The position numbers and the translations under genes were made by a program. Positions 53,671 through 63,994 of a stretch of 64,000 nt of DNA are shown in pieces. A model generated the notes under the pieces. That model did not search any database. It was given only the letters and a program-made list of their open reading frames with translations, and was not told where the DNA came from. Within the stretch, counting starts at the first letter, position 1. Each line of letters begins with the position of its first letter. This DNA is from JBOFOR01 sp051659545 (lineage in GTDB: Bacteria > Bacillota > Clostridia > Peptostreptococcales > Peptostreptococcaceae), in assembly GCF_051659545.1 (NCBI RefSeq), contig NZ_JBOFOR010000273.1:71369-135368 (forward strand), written 5' to 3'.

Positions 53671-56600
53671 TATTTTTTTCCCCCTTTCATCATGTCGATT
53701 ATATCATCATCACTTTTTTTGTTTATTATTTTATAATTGTTATCCTTTAAACTACTGTCAAACTGGCATATTGATGAATAGTTACAAAAAGTACATGGAA
53801 CTTTGTCCTTATATTTATATGGTCTTATATCTATGTCTCCACTTAACATTTCTTTACATATATCCTTAATTGTGTGTTTTACATATTTTCTTATTACTTC
53901 AAACTCATCATTAGTTACACCCTTAGTACTTTTTCCTAATGTTCCATCTTTATTAATACTAGCTGGTATCACTAATGAAGTAGCTTTATCACCAGTATCT
54001 AAGGATTTGTCCATTTCTTTAATTATCTTAGAATCTTTTATAAGTAGACCTTGCATTTTTAAATCCTTTAGTATTTTTTCTCTTATTTCATCATCATCTT
54101 TATTTTCATCAAACTTAGCTATAGGGTCATCTATTTTTGAGTAAAGTATTGCTGCTGGACTTAAATTACTTCCACTTTCTAATATTGCATCTAGATATAC
54201 TAGTAACTGAAGCTGTAGACCATGATAAACCTCTGTTAAACTTATACTTTTATCACTCGACTTATAGTCAATAATTCTTATGTACTTTCCTTCTTCATTT
54301 TCAAACTCATCTATTCTATCTATTTGACCTCTTAGATTTATTTCTTCACCATTCTCTAATACTATTTTTATAGGAGGATATTTCCCATTTTCACCAAAAT
54401 TAACTTCATATCCGCTAGGTTCAAATGAACCCTTTTTTATTTGTTCACTTATTATACTTATTGCCGATATAAGCATATTCTTAAGTCTATAAGCAAGATA
54501 TCTATATCTATCTGAACTTTGTAGTATATATCCTGGTATTTTAGATACTATTTCTTCTACTATTGCAGACACTTTTTCTATTATATAATCAAAATTAATA
54601 TCTCTCCAGCTTAAACTATCTTTAGCCATTTGTTTTGAAAAAGTATCTAATATATTATGAATAAAGTTTCCTAAGTCTGGTGCAGTAAAAGAGTATTCTT
54701 TTCTTTCTTTTGCTTTTAGTCCATACTGAATGAAATATGCAAAAGGACAATTTGAATATCTTTCTAATCTTGATATACTTAAGGATTTATTTTCATATAA
54801 TTTTTTTATTTTTTCTTCTTCTATTTTTTGCACTTGATTAGTATAATTAAGTCCGCTTATAACCTTTTTAGCTATATGCTCGTATTCTTTATCTTGTGCA
54901 TAGTATCTATATATATCTAACCATAAATCTTTTATTTCTTTTCCATCATCAAATTCTTTTATTTCATTTATAAGTTCATTAAAAGTTGGAATCTTAGTAG
55001 TTATTTTATTTAATATTTCTTCATTTGTTTTAGCTTCTTCTTCTAGTAAATAACTTTTATTAGCTATGTTAGGGAATATCTTTTTTAGCCTTGATATTAT
55101 AACCGATGGTCTTATAGTTTTTCCCTCATGGTCTGATATTGGATAAGTTACTATTAAATTTTCACTGGTAGATGTAAGTGCTTTATATACTAAGTATTGT
55201 TCTTCAAACGTTTTAGTTTTACTATCTATATCAACTTCTACACCTTTTTTGCCTAAGTTTTCTCTATCATTATCATTTAATAAGCTATTATCCTTAGATA
55301 TTAATGGGAAGGTGCCATCCGTTGTACCTATTAAGTAAAGGTATTTAGTATCAGGGTTTTTCATTCTATCTACGCTACTTACTAATACCTGGTCTATACT
55401 TGGAGGTACTAATCCTAATTCATATTCATCAAAGCCTAAGCTGATAAGTTTTATAAACTTATCTAATCTTATAGTTTCACTATCCATAATTTCTACCATT
55501 TGGTCAAGTATATCTACTACAATACCCCATACTTGAGAATATTGATTTGCTACATCTAATTCTCCCTTTTCTTTAAAGTTAGCTATTAAATTTTGTATAG
55601 TATTTGGCATATTGATATCGATTAAGAATTCATAAATATACTTACAGATATCTTCTACTTTATTTTTTCCCTTCAATTTTTCTTGTAATTTTACAATTGG
55701 TTCTAATACTTTATCTTTTATTTCATTTACTCTTTGTTTTAGCTCTATTTCATAATCACTTTCTTTGGCAGATATATTGTAATTAAATGGATATTCCCAT
55801 TTTTTTTCAAACCATTTTTTACCTTTTATTCCATTTGCAAGTACATAGTTTTCAAGTAAACTAATATCATCATTAGGAATACCTATAAGACCACTTTTTA
55901 AATATCTAAACATAGTTTCGTAGTTATATCCTCTATTCTTCATTTCTAATGCTGATATAATAAGAACTATTATAGGGTTACTTTTAGCTTCTCTTTTTTT
56001 ATCTATAAAATTTGGAATTCCATATTCATTAAATATAGAGTGAATTAAAAAATCATATTTATTTAAATCTCTAGTTGCAATAGTTATATCTTTGTATCTA
56101 ATTTTTTCATCTCGAATTAGTGATACTATTTCTTTAGCAATTTCTTCTACTTCTGAATATAAATTGTTAAATTCTTTTATTTGTATATTTTTAGTTTCTT
56201 CTTTATAGGTTTCATATGGATAAGCATGGTAGTATTTTTCTAAATGTGCAAGTTCATTACTATTTTTAAATCTATTTAATTTACCATTAGCTAAATCGAT
56301 TGATGGAAGTAACTTTACCCCTTCCTCGTTACACAATTTTATTAACTTTTGATATGTAAATTTAGTTCTAGAAAAAGCATCACTTTTGTTATAAGTAATT
56401 TTTTGGGGATTATCTATTGTTAAAGATATACAAACTTCCTTTGCTTGATGAAACAAGCTTCTTAAAACTCTATACTGATTAGGAGTAAATCCAGTATACT
56501 CATCTATATATATATATGCATCTTTAAAGCAATCACATAATTCAACTCTTTGAGCCAAAGAATTAAGCATATCTTGAGAATCTATGTAGTTCTCATGCAA

Positions 56601-57113
56601 TCGTTCTTCAAATGCTTTATATATTTTACTTATATCTTTTAATTTTAAGCTTAGTGTTTCATTTTCTAAATCCCCTGCAACAAATTCTAAAGCTTCAGGA
56701 CTAACACTGTATTGTTTTAGTTCTCCTATAATATCACTTATTGAGCTTACAAAGCCTGACTGTGATGATGATTTAGAGAATATTTCTAATTCTTTACTCA
56801 CACTTTCTATAGCACTGTAAGTAATCATAGCTTTACCACTAGAATTTATGTTTATATCTGTTAAACCTCCCACATGAGAAAATACTATATTACTCATAGT
56901 GTTAAAACTTAGTACTCTTGCCCTTAAAAATTTATCTTTCACTTCTCCTGTAAATAAATTACTCATTCTCTTTTCAATTTCAAAAGTGTATTGTTCTGGA
57001 ACTAGTAATATTACTGGAGTAGTTTCATTATCTTGAACTCTTTTTTTAATTTCGTCTAGTATATAGGTAGTTTTTCCGCTTCCTCCTCTACCTAATACAA
57101 ATTTAATACTCAT
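53670..57113 (-). CDS. addB: Helicase-nuclease subunit AddB
   Basis: 1147 aa. N-terminal helicase-like domain with Walker A FVLGRGGSGKTTYILDEI. The C-terminal nuclease has RGQIDRIDEF and IRIIDYKSSDK. It also has the four Fe-S Cys of AddB: one in NCPFAYFIQYG and three in CTFCNYSSICQ. Full length. GAGGAGG is 8 nt before the ATG, which overlaps the end of the preceding PD-(D/E)XK gene by 11 bp, so the whole run 61980-49888 is one operon. Confidence 0.97.
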   Translation of the reverse strand: MSIKFVLGRGGSGKTTYILDEIKKRVQDNETTPVILLVPEQYTFEIEKRMSNLFTGEVKDKFLRARVLSFNTMSNIVFSHVGGLTDININSSGKAMITYSAIESVSKELEIFSKSSSQSGFVSSISDIIGELKQYSVSPEALEFVAGDLENETLSLKLKDISKIYKAFEERLHENYIDSQDMLNSLAQRVELCDCFKDAYIYIDEYTGFTPNQYRVLRSLFHQAKEVCISLTIDNPQKITYNKSDAFSRTKFTYQKLIKLCNEEGVKLLPSIDLANGKLNRFKNSNELAHLEKYYHAYPYETYKEETKNIQIKEFNNLYSEVEEIAKEIVSLIRDEKIRYKDITIATRDLNKYDFLIHSIFNEYGIPNFIDKKREAKSNPIIVLIISALEMKNRGYNYETMFRYLKSGLIGIPNDDISLLENYVLANGIKGKKWFEKKWEYPFNYNISAKESDYEIELKQRVNEIKDKVLEPIVKLQEKLKGKNKVEDICKYIYEFLIDINMPNTIQNLIANFKEKGELDVANQYSQVWGIVVDILDQMVEIMDSETIRLDKFIKLISLGFDEYELGLVPPSIDQVLVSSVDRMKNPDTKYLYLIGTTDGTFPLISKDNSLLNDNDRENLGKKGVEVDIDSKTKTFEEQYLVYKALTSTSENLIVTYPISDHEGKTIRPSVIISRLKKIFPNIANKSYLLEEEAKTNEEILNKITTKIPTFNELINEIKEFDDGKEIKDLWLDIYRYYAQDKEYEHIAKKVISGLNYTNQVQKIEEEKIKKLYENKSLSISRLERYSNCPFAYFIQYGLKAKERKEYSFTAPDLGNFIHNILDTFSKQMAKDSLSWRDINFDYIIEKVSAIVEEIVSKIPGYILQSSDRYRYLAYRLKNMLISAISIISEQIKKGSFEPSGYEVNFGENGKYPPIKIVLENGEEINLRGQIDRIDEFENEEGKYIRIIDYKSSDKSISLTEVYHGLQLQLLVYLDAILESGSNLSPAAILYSKIDDPIAKFDENKDDDEIREKILKDLKMQGLLIKDSKIIKEMDKSLDTGDKATSLVIPASINKDGTLGKSTKGVTNDEFEVIRKYVKHTIKDICKEMLSGDIDIRPYKYKDKVPCTFCNYSSICQFDSSLKDNNYKIINKKSDDDIIDMMKGGKK

Positions 57114-57867
57114 AGTTTTCCTCCTCTAATAGTTGATATTCTACTTCTTGTCCATTACACAATTTATTAAATTCACAAAATTTGCAGTGATTATCATTTT
57201 TTACATTATGTAACTCAATATTTCTTATCATTTGTATGTATTGATCTATCCTATTATTATACGAATTATGTATTTCTTCATTATATGATATAGAAACTGG
57301 TTCATCTTCAAATTCAGGCTGGTAGTATTTCATAGTCACATCTTCAAAATTTACATCTATATTATATAGTTTTGGAATCACTTCTTTAGCTAAGTACATA
57401 TAAACTATTGTTTGAATTCTATTTTGTGCATTTTTATAATCTACCTTTTTATTTTCAGTTTTCCAATCCCATATATCTATTTTATTATTGTTTATGACAA
57501 CTAAATCATATTTTGCAGTTATTGTATTGCCATTTAAGTTGTATCTTATTTCGTATTCTGGTAAATATATAGTTTCATCTTTATTTTCTGATATTATTGG
57601 TAATAACTTTTTAATTTTATCCATCCATTTTGTATATTTAAGACTATTTTTTTCATTTATACCTAAAGGTATATTAGAAAAATATCTTTCACATAATAAA
57701 TGAAATTCACTTCCCATTTGCAAACTTTCGTAGTATTCTCTACTTCCTATATCATCTTTTCTCCAATTTATTTTATCTAGGTATTTATACTTAAACTTTA
57801 AAGGGCATGATTTATAGGTATTTATAGAATTTTGACTATATACAAAATTCTTTAATATATTATTCAA
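57103..57867 (-). CDS. Fe-S PD-(D/E)XK nuclease, AddB/Cas4-like
   Basis: 254 aa. A stand-alone RecB-type nuclease: GSEFH (His about 56), AKYDLVV (Asp 121), IWDWKTE (Asp 134, Lys 136). A [4Fe-4S] cluster is predicted from Cys 21 in KSCPLKFKYK and Cys 228, 231 and 237 in HCKFCEFNKLCNG, as in AddB and Cas4. There is no CRISPR array in the window, so a Cas4 role is unlikely. Overlap with addB and a 20-bp gap to the UvrD gene suggest it supplies nuclease activity to a complex with them. Confidence 0.75.
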   Translation of the reverse strand: MNNILKNFVYSQNSINTYKSCPLKFKYKYLDKINWRKDDIGSREYYESLQMGSEFHLLCERYFSNIPLGINEKNSLKYTKWMDKIKKLLPIISENKDETIYLPEYEIRYNLNGNTITAKYDLVVINNNKIDIWDWKTENKKVDYKNAQNRIQTIVYMYLAKEVIPKLYNIDVNFEDVTMKYYQPEFEDEPVSISYNEEIHNSYNNRIDQYIQMIRNIELHNVKNDNHCKFCEFNKLCNGQEVEYQLLEEENYEY

Positions 57868-57887
57868 TTACATCACTCCTCCTTTAT

Positions 57888-60089
57888 TTAATTTCTTTTT
57901 TGTGCTATATGCTTTTCAAGCTCTGTCATATATAAAGATATTTTTTGTTCTTTCTTTTTATTTCCAATATCTTTTTCATCATTATACATACTGCAAGATA
58001 ATATCAACATTTCTTTTGCTCTAGTTATGCCTACATAAAGAAGTCTTATCTTTTCATTTATCAATTCTATTTTACTTTGGTACATATAATTAACTTTTGT
58101 TTCTCCATTTACAATAAAATCTATTTCTGATTTTATTATAGCTACTGGATTTTTATATTTTTCTTTTAAATACCATCTTTCTCCTTGAAATTTCTGCTCT
58201 ATATTATCTGGGAAGTTATACTCTACTAAGCCTAATAAAAATACACAATCCCACTCTAAACCCTTAGATTTATGATAATTACAAATAGTTATACTTCCTG
58301 GTTCTGGTTCATATCCATTCATTTCATATACAACATCTATTATATAATTGAACACTCTATTTTTTGTATTAGATAGTATTTCATAAACTTCACCTAGAGT
58401 CATATAGGTATTTTCTAAGGATAGGTATTTTATATAAAATGCTACATAGTCAACAATAGCTTTATCTTCTTTTTCTAGATTAAGCTTTTGACCTATGGCT
58501 AATATTAGCAAATCTATTTTAGTTGTAGGGTGTTCTAAAAGTTCTCTTATAGCTTTTATTCCTACTATAAAGCCTTTATATACATCACTCTCTACATCTA
58601 TTATTAAATCTTTATTTTCTCCATTATATAGGATTTCTTCTGTGGTATATTTCCTAACTATTTCAAGAAAATCTTTTTTACCTTGTTCATTTTCACTACG
58701 TATAAAAACTTTATCCAAAACAGTTATAAGTTTTTCTATATTATCGCAATTTAATATAAAGTCTATAATGTATGCTATTTTGTTTAGGATTTTTCTTTTA
58801 TTTAATGAATTTGGACCTAATTCTTCAAACTCCATATTATTATCAGATAATATTTTAGCTATTTGAGTTATCTGATCATTTCTCGGAACTAATATTCCTA
58901 TACTTTTATCTGGGTATTTCTTTTTAATTCCTTTTGTATAAGCTATAGTTTTTTCTATTTCATCATTCCAAGTTCTATATTTCTTAGTATTTATGCTATA
59001 GGCTTCTGGCTTCGGATTTTCCTTGTATCCTTTTCCACTTGGAACAGTTTTTATTTCCATATCTTCTAATGCATTCCTACACTCAACTTGTTTAAAGTCT
59101 TCTGTAACATACTTTACTAGCCTATTAGCTAGATCTAGTATATCTTTGGAACTTCTGTTAGACATATCCATTCTGTAACAATTTTCTGATTCTTCTATAA
59201 ATTCCTTAAAATACTTTGGATCTGAGGAAGAGAATGTTCCTGTAATACTTTGATTTATATCTCCCACTCTTACTAAGTTGTTGTTTTCTTTACATATAAG
59301 TTTTATAATTTTACCTTGTATTTCATTTGAGTCTTGGCACTCATCTTCAAAAATATATTTATATCTATTTTGAAGCTTAGCTCTTAGGTTTTCATCAATA
59401 GTTAATGCTCTGTACGCTAATATAAGTATATCGTCATAATCTAAAAGCCCTTGTTGTTTAAGCTTTTTATCGTATTCCTTATATATAGGTAGTATTATTT
59501 TTAGTATTCCTTTGTAGTCACTAGAGATAATTTCTTCTAGCTTACTTGGATAAATTTCTTTATATTTTAATTCACCTATAGCGTTACCTACTAAATCATA
59601 GAATCCGCCTTCCCAAGCATCTAGCATTCTATCTCTCCACTCACCATCTTTTTGTTCCTTGAGAAACCATTGAAAAGCTCTTTCGCCACCGTTAAATCTA
59701 AAGTTTTTTATACATTCATTTAGTATTATACTTTTTTGTAAATCATCAGCAATACTAAATTCATCACTTAACATTACCACTTCAGGTTTTTCTTTAATTA
59801 TTTTTACAGCTAAACTATGTATGGTCATTACTTCATAAGAGTTTTCTTCATTTATGTTATTTTCTTGTAATATTTTTTTTATCCTTCCTTTAAAGTTATT
59901 TACTGCACTATTCATATAGGTTAAGATTAATATTCTTCCACCCCTATGCTTTTGCTCACTTAATAGTTTTGCAACTAAATTAGTTACTATAAATGTTTTA
60001 CCTGCACCAGGAACTGCGGGTACTGCCATAGTTCCATTTTCATACTTTATTATCGGAATTTGGTCATCTCTATAATTTATGTTATTCAT
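57888..60089 (-). CDS. UvrD/Rep/AddA-like SF1A helicase
   Basis: 733 aa from the ATG at 60089, where the upstream stop is read in ATGAATAA; an earlier ATG at 60110 is less likely. SF1A motifs: Walker A VPAVPGAGKTFIV, motif II YIFEDECQDSNE, motif III GDINQSITGTF, motif V NYHKSKGLEWDCVFL, motif VI RLLYVGITRAKEML. It lacks the C-terminal nuclease of AddA. It is sandwiched between an AddB-like protein and a nuclease gene, which suggests a motor subunit rather than housekeeping UvrD/PcrA; PcrA itself is usually near ligA. Confidence 0.85.
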   Translation of the reverse strand: MNNINYRDDQIPIIKYENGTMAVPAVPGAGKTFIVTNLVAKLLSEQKHRGGRILILTYMNSAVNNFKGRIKKILQENNINEENSYEVMTIHSLAVKIIKEKPEVVMLSDEFSIADDLQKSIILNECIKNFRFNGGERAFQWFLKEQKDGEWRDRMLDAWEGGFYDLVGNAIGELKYKEIYPSKLEEIISSDYKGILKIILPIYKEYDKKLKQQGLLDYDDILILAYRALTIDENLRAKLQNRYKYIFEDECQDSNEIQGKIIKLICKENNNLVRVGDINQSITGTFSSSDPKYFKEFIEESENCYRMDMSNRSSKDILDLANRLVKYVTEDFKQVECRNALEDMEIKTVPSGKGYKENPKPEAYSINTKKYRTWNDEIEKTIAYTKGIKKKYPDKSIGILVPRNDQITQIAKILSDNNMEFEELGPNSLNKRKILNKIAYIIDFILNCDNIEKLITVLDKVFIRSENEQGKKDFLEIVRKYTTEEILYNGENKDLIIDVESDVYKGFIVGIKAIRELLEHPTTKIDLLILAIGQKLNLEKEDKAIVDYVAFYIKYLSLENTYMTLGEVYEILSNTKNRVFNYIIDVVYEMNGYEPEPGSITICNYHKSKGLEWDCVFLLGLVEYNFPDNIEQKFQGERWYLKEKYKNPVAIIKSEIDFIVNGETKVNYMYQSKIELINEKIRLLYVGITRAKEMLILSCSMYNDEKDIGNKKKEQKISLYMTELEKHIAQKRN

Positions 60090-61980
60090 TATATTCACCA
60101 GCCTTACCAAGTATCTTCAGTAGTAAACTGTACAATATGCTTTCTTGCATATATCCGTTTACTGTATACTCACTTTTATAAGCATACACTTGCTTAGCAT
60201 TTACTAACAAGTTGTATATCATATTATATAAATAGTATTTTTTGAAACCTTCTTCCATTGCATCAGTATAGATTCTATTTTCTTTAAAAGATTTTCTAAG
60301 TACTATTATATTGCTTATATCCTTTTCTATTTTCATATTCCAAGCATTACTTCCTATATCCATCCATAATTGTATTGGTCTATCTAGGTTATATGATATA
60401 TAAGAATAAGGAGTAGTTATTAATACTGAATTTGTTTTTTCTAATTCTTCTATTTCTGCTACACTGTAATAATCATTTATTGTAGTTTGAAGAGCTTCTA
60501 TAAAGATTTTTTCTTTATCTTTATTTTTATCTAGCCCCAACATGCTTATATTTTGTATAAATATTTCGCTTTCATTTATTATTTGCTTGCAGACCTTTAC
60601 ATTCTCTTTTCCTTCTTTTAAATTAAGCATTTTGTCTATATAAAATTTAATTAAAAACTCACTCATTTTTGTATCCTTATTTTTTTGAGATTTTATATGA
60701 TTTATAAGACTCATATAGCTTTCACTTAACTCTTTATTTCTAAATATTTTTAAGGCTTGTACTCTATTTACATCTAATAATATTTCTATAAAACTAATAT
60801 GTTCTTCTTCTTTTACTAGTTCTATAAAATCATAAAAAATACAACTTGCTACTACTAGTGCATTTGCATAAGGATAGTCTACTATTTTTTTGTCTTTTTT
60901 AGTATTAAAAACTTCAATATTCTTAGCTCTTAAAATATTGTTTATTTGGTAGTCTAATACTGTATTATTTATAGGGGATATTATAGCTATATCCTTTGGT
61001 TTTACTCCATTTTTCACTAAGTCTACTACTTTACTTGTAGCTTCTTCTATCATCTCGCTATATAGTTGGCTTACTTCATTTAAGTTTATCTTTGTATTTA
61101 TTAAATATATATCTTCTAGCCCTATATTTTTAATTTCAGTTTTATGGTTTGTTTCCAAGCTATTTACTATTTTTTCATTAATATAATCTATATCTATATT
61201 ATTAAATACAGAGTAATCTCTACTTTTATTGAAATAAATATAAGTTTCCTTCGTAAATTCACTTATTCGGCTTATAAAATCAACCTCTGCTGTAGTTGAA
61301 TTTTCAAGACTATCTACAATAAGGTATTCTATTTCATTTTTCAAATGATTTATATAGCCTTCATTAGTTAATAAAAAGTTATTATATAAATATATACAAA
61401 TAGAATCATCTAGCATTGAATTTGACAATAAACTATCTACATAGTAATTTATAATTTCATCCATTTGGCTATAAGAAAACTTCATTATGCTATCTCTATT
61501 TTTTTTTGATAAGTATATCTTTTCACCAATAGTTTTAAAATCTAATAGAGCTTGAGAAGCTTTATTTATATTTGTATTTATGCTATTGGCGATATTTCTA
61601 TTTGTTGAAGTAATATCTTGAAAATAGCCTTCTAGGTTTCTTTTTTTATTTACTTTATCGTTAATTATATACTGACCTAAACTATTAGATATGAATGTTG
61701 GAACTATAGTTTTTTTATCTATTGATTTACAGTTTTCAGTTATTAACGGCCAGAATTTAATAATTTCCTTTTTTATAAAATTAGAATATGTAATAATTTT
61801 TAACTCTTCACTGAATTCTAAGTTCAACTTTCTTTCATATTTTAGCCTTGTCATGCTATTTGCAACTAAAATAATTGTATTTTTAGATTTATTATTATTT
61901 TGTTCTAGTATTTTTTTATAAATACTTATTATTTCTTCTATCTTTTTAGGTAAACAAGTCTCTATGAATAAATATTTCAT
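60082..61980 (-). CDS. AddB-like protein without Walker A
   Basis: 632 aa from the ATG at 61980 (GAAGGTG upstream; a GTG at 61986 is in that site). Segments match the helicase-fold order but not the catalytic residues: NTIILVANSMTRLKYERKL, EYLIVDSLENSTTAEVDFIS (motif II without DE), DIAIISPINNTVLDYQINN, and SVLITTPYSYISYNLDRPIQ. No P-loop is present at the start (ETCLPKK). It resembles the inactive helicase half of AddB or RecC, so I infer a scaffold or Chi-recognition-like subunit. First gene of the operon. Confidence 0.65.
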   Translation of the reverse strand: MKYLFIETCLPKKIEEIISIYKKILEQNNNKSKNTIILVANSMTRLKYERKLNLEFSEELKIITYSNFIKKEIIKFWPLITENCKSIDKKTIVPTFISNSLGQYIINDKVNKKRNLEGYFQDITSTNRNIANSINTNINKASQALLDFKTIGEKIYLSKKNRDSIMKFSYSQMDEIINYYVDSLLSNSMLDDSICIYLYNNFLLTNEGYINHLKNEIEYLIVDSLENSTTAEVDFISRISEFTKETYIYFNKSRDYSVFNNIDIDYINEKIVNSLETNHKTEIKNIGLEDIYLINTKINLNEVSQLYSEMIEEATSKVVDLVKNGVKPKDIAIISPINNTVLDYQINNILRAKNIEVFNTKKDKKIVDYPYANALVVASCIFYDFIELVKEEEHISFIEILLDVNRVQALKIFRNKELSESYMSLINHIKSQKNKDTKMSEFLIKFYIDKMLNLKEGKENVKVCKQIINESEIFIQNISMLGLDKNKDKEKIFIEALQTTINDYYSVAEIEELEKTNSVLITTPYSYISYNLDRPIQLWMDIGSNAWNMKIEKDISNIIVLRKSFKENRIYTDAMEEGFKKYYLYNMIYNLLVNAKQVYAYKSEYTVNGYMQESILYSLLLKILGKAGEYNE

Positions 61981-62040
61981 ATACACACCTTCTTCTTTTT
62001 TATGTTATATTTTATTATATCATATGTTTTTGATAAAATA

Positions 62041-62073
62041 AGACCACCTGATATTCTTAAATTCAAGTGGTCT
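62041..62073 (-). terminator. Terminator upstream of the helicase operon
   Basis: A hairpin AGACCAC/GTGGTCT with inner pairing and a T-rich minus-strand flank, in the gap between the CPBP gene and the AddB-like gene. Confidence 0.55.
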
Positions 62074-62162
62074 AACTTATTATTTATATTATTCGTTACT
62101 TATATTTTAGGAGATTATTAATCTATATATACCTTATATATATAGATATTTAGTTCTTATGC

Positions 62163-63011
62163 TTAGTATTTATTTGATTTTACTCTTAATTTAAATAATT
62201 CCATCCCCCTATTTACTAAGCAAATACCTATAATAATATAAATTATTTTCATGAAAATAGTATTTGGAACTGGTAAGAATACAAAGAAATTATTTAGAAA
62301 ATGTGCGAAAATTGACAGTTTAATTGACTTTGTATAATAGTATATAGCTGCTAATATTGTACCTGCAATTATACCATTGATTCCTTGAGGTATGTTTAAA
62401 TGAGCTACACCAAAGATTATAGATGAAAATATTATAGCTTTTTTAAAATCCCCTTGATATTTATTTAAGAGCCCATTAAATATTATTCCCCTAAAAAATA
62501 ATTCTTCAAATATAGGAGCTATTATAATTGTTTGTATCATTAGTATAAATATAGTAAATGATAATTGTGTCTTCTCTAAATTATTACATATAAAATCTAT
62601 GTTTTCTTTAGTTACAGGTCCTTTAAATTTTGTAAGCACATCAAATAATAGCCCTTGTCTTATTAAAATAAAACCTATCATTATAAAAAATACATATAAG
62701 ATATCTCTTTTTCTTATAGTAATATATTTTTCTTTAGTATTGCTACCTTCTTTGTATGAAAATACTTTACTTGAAATTATAAGTACACACATAGTACCTA
62801 TACATGTAACAATAGTAATTGATACTAATGATAACCCGAAGGATACATCTTTTTTTAAAATTCCCAATATCCATACAAACATAAAGTTAATGGAGTATGG
62901 CACTAATAAATAAATGATTGTTGCTATTACTGACTTTATTAAAGATATCTTTTTAATTGATAGTTCATCATTAAACAAAGATTTTAAAGTTTTTATAAAT
63001 ATATCCACCAC
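62163..63011 (-). CDS. CPBP-family intramembrane protease
   Basis: 282 aa, about seven membrane helices. The catalytic motifs of the CPBP/Abi family are EELFFRGIIFNGLL (glutamates and Arg), FGVAHLN (His) and a later AHFLNN (His). Members process peptides in the membrane, for example prenylated proteins or bacteriocin-related substrates. The start is uncertain: GTG at 63011 abuts AAAGG, leaving no spacer. It is not clearly linked to neighbours. Confidence 0.85.
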   Translation of the reverse strand: MVDIFIKTLKSLFNDELSIKKISLIKSVIATIIYLLVPYSINFMFVWILGILKKDVSFGLSLVSITIVTCIGTMCVLIISSKVFSYKEGSNTKEKYITIRKRDILYVFFIMIGFILIRQGLLFDVLTKFKGPVTKENIDFICNNLEKTQLSFTIFILMIQTIIIAPIFEELFFRGIIFNGLLNKYQGDFKKAIIFSSIIFGVAHLNIPQGINGIIAGTILAAIYYYTKSIKLSIFAHFLNNFFVFLPVPNTIFMKIIYIIIGICLVNRGMELFKLRVKSNKY

Positions 63012-63092
63012 CTTTATTAACTTAATATGCTTTTATATTTTGGCCTATTACATTTTTATTTTTAATAATTTATTACTTCTAAGCATAAAAAA

Positions 63093-63110
63093 AGTAACCA
63101 TATGGTTACT
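63093..63110 (-). terminator. Terminator of 59-aa gene
   Basis: An 18-bp palindrome AGTAACCATATGGTTACT followed on the minus strand by seven T and then ATGC, overlapping the end region of the small gene. Confidence 0.75.
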
Positions 63111-63114
63111 TCTT

Positions 63115-63294
63115 CTACTTAATCTTTATTAAGGCTATATCTTCATTATTAACTTCTAAATCAAGTATCTTAAAATTGTTCATAGTTATGTTTTCAAATC
63201 TATATCCATTATTATCTATATTAAAACTCTCACATGTAAAATTAAATAAATCTTGATTATGTTCATCCATATACTTCATTTGTACTTCATACAT
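63115..63294 (-). CDS. 59-aa hypothetical protein
   Basis: 59 aa from the ATG at 63294 (GGGTGA 4 nt upstream); the TTG at 63306 sits within the ribosome site. It is acidic, with MKYMDEHNQDLFNFTCESFN and a strand-rich end LDLEVNNEDIALIKIK. No family recognised. Confidence 0.5.
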   Translation of the reverse strand: MYEVQMKYMDEHNQDLFNFTCESFNIDNNGYRFENITMNNFKILDLEVNNEDIALIKIK

Positions 63295-63337
63295 ATAATC
63301 ACCCAATCCTTTATTATAATATTGTGCTATATTATAA

Positions 63338-63793
63338 TTATTTAAATTGGAGTGATAATTTATTCATAATATTTTTGCTAATAGAACCAAATATAACTAA
63401 TATTATATTTATTGCCATTAAACAAAAAGAATAGTCTATGGTTATCTCCATTGGAATTAATTTTGTTAAAGACATTGTTGGTATAAAATAAGGTATGGTT
63501 AACCAAATTGCAAAATGAGGTCGTTCTAAAATCACCTGTGCATATAGTGCAAAGAAACTAAAAAATATTCCTATACTACAACCAATCATACCTACTATCA
63601 ATGCTTCTAAAATATTTAGGTTATATCTATATCCTACATAAAAGTTAACCCCAAAGTAAAGTATAGAAAAAATAATACCTACTAATAGTGTTCCTTCATT
63701 TATAGGTATAGTCGTGAAATACAAGAATGATAATAGACATATAATCAATATGCTGAAAAATAATTTTTCTGATGCTTTAAATATATTTTGCAT
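63338..63793 (-). CDS. Four-TM membrane protein, unknown
   Basis: 151 aa with four hydrophobic segments (about 12-27, 36-54, 62-84, 123-140) and a short basic C-terminus. Starts with ATG; a weak purine-rich stretch precedes it. No family recognised. It lies between the 59-aa gene and the 5S rRNA. Confidence 0.55.
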   Translation of the reverse strand: MQNIFKASEKLFFSILIICLLSFLYFTTIPINEGTLLVGIIFSILYFGVNFYVGYRYNLNILEALIVGMIGCSIGIFFSFFALYAQVILERPHFAIWLTIPYFIPTMSLTKLIPMEITIDYSFCLMAINIILVIFGSISKNIMNKLSLQFK

Positions 63794-63870
63794 AGATTCA
63801 CCTCAAATCATTTTATTTTATTATATAAAAATATTTTTTAAAAGGTGAATAAAATAAAACGCAAAAAAAG

Positions 63871-63994
<124 letters not shown>

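Noticed and set aside
57103..57867. Cas4 nuclease
   Set aside because: No CRISPR array or other cas gene in the window; the gene is fused by overlap to addB.
60082..61980. Active SF1 helicase
   Set aside because: No P-loop and no DE in the motif II position; called an inactive AddB/RecC-like protein instead.
49888..61980. Recently acquired island
   Set aside because: Base composition and ribosome sites match the neighbouring chromosome and the addAB/sbcDC order is ordinary for this group; no mobile genes or att copies are seen.
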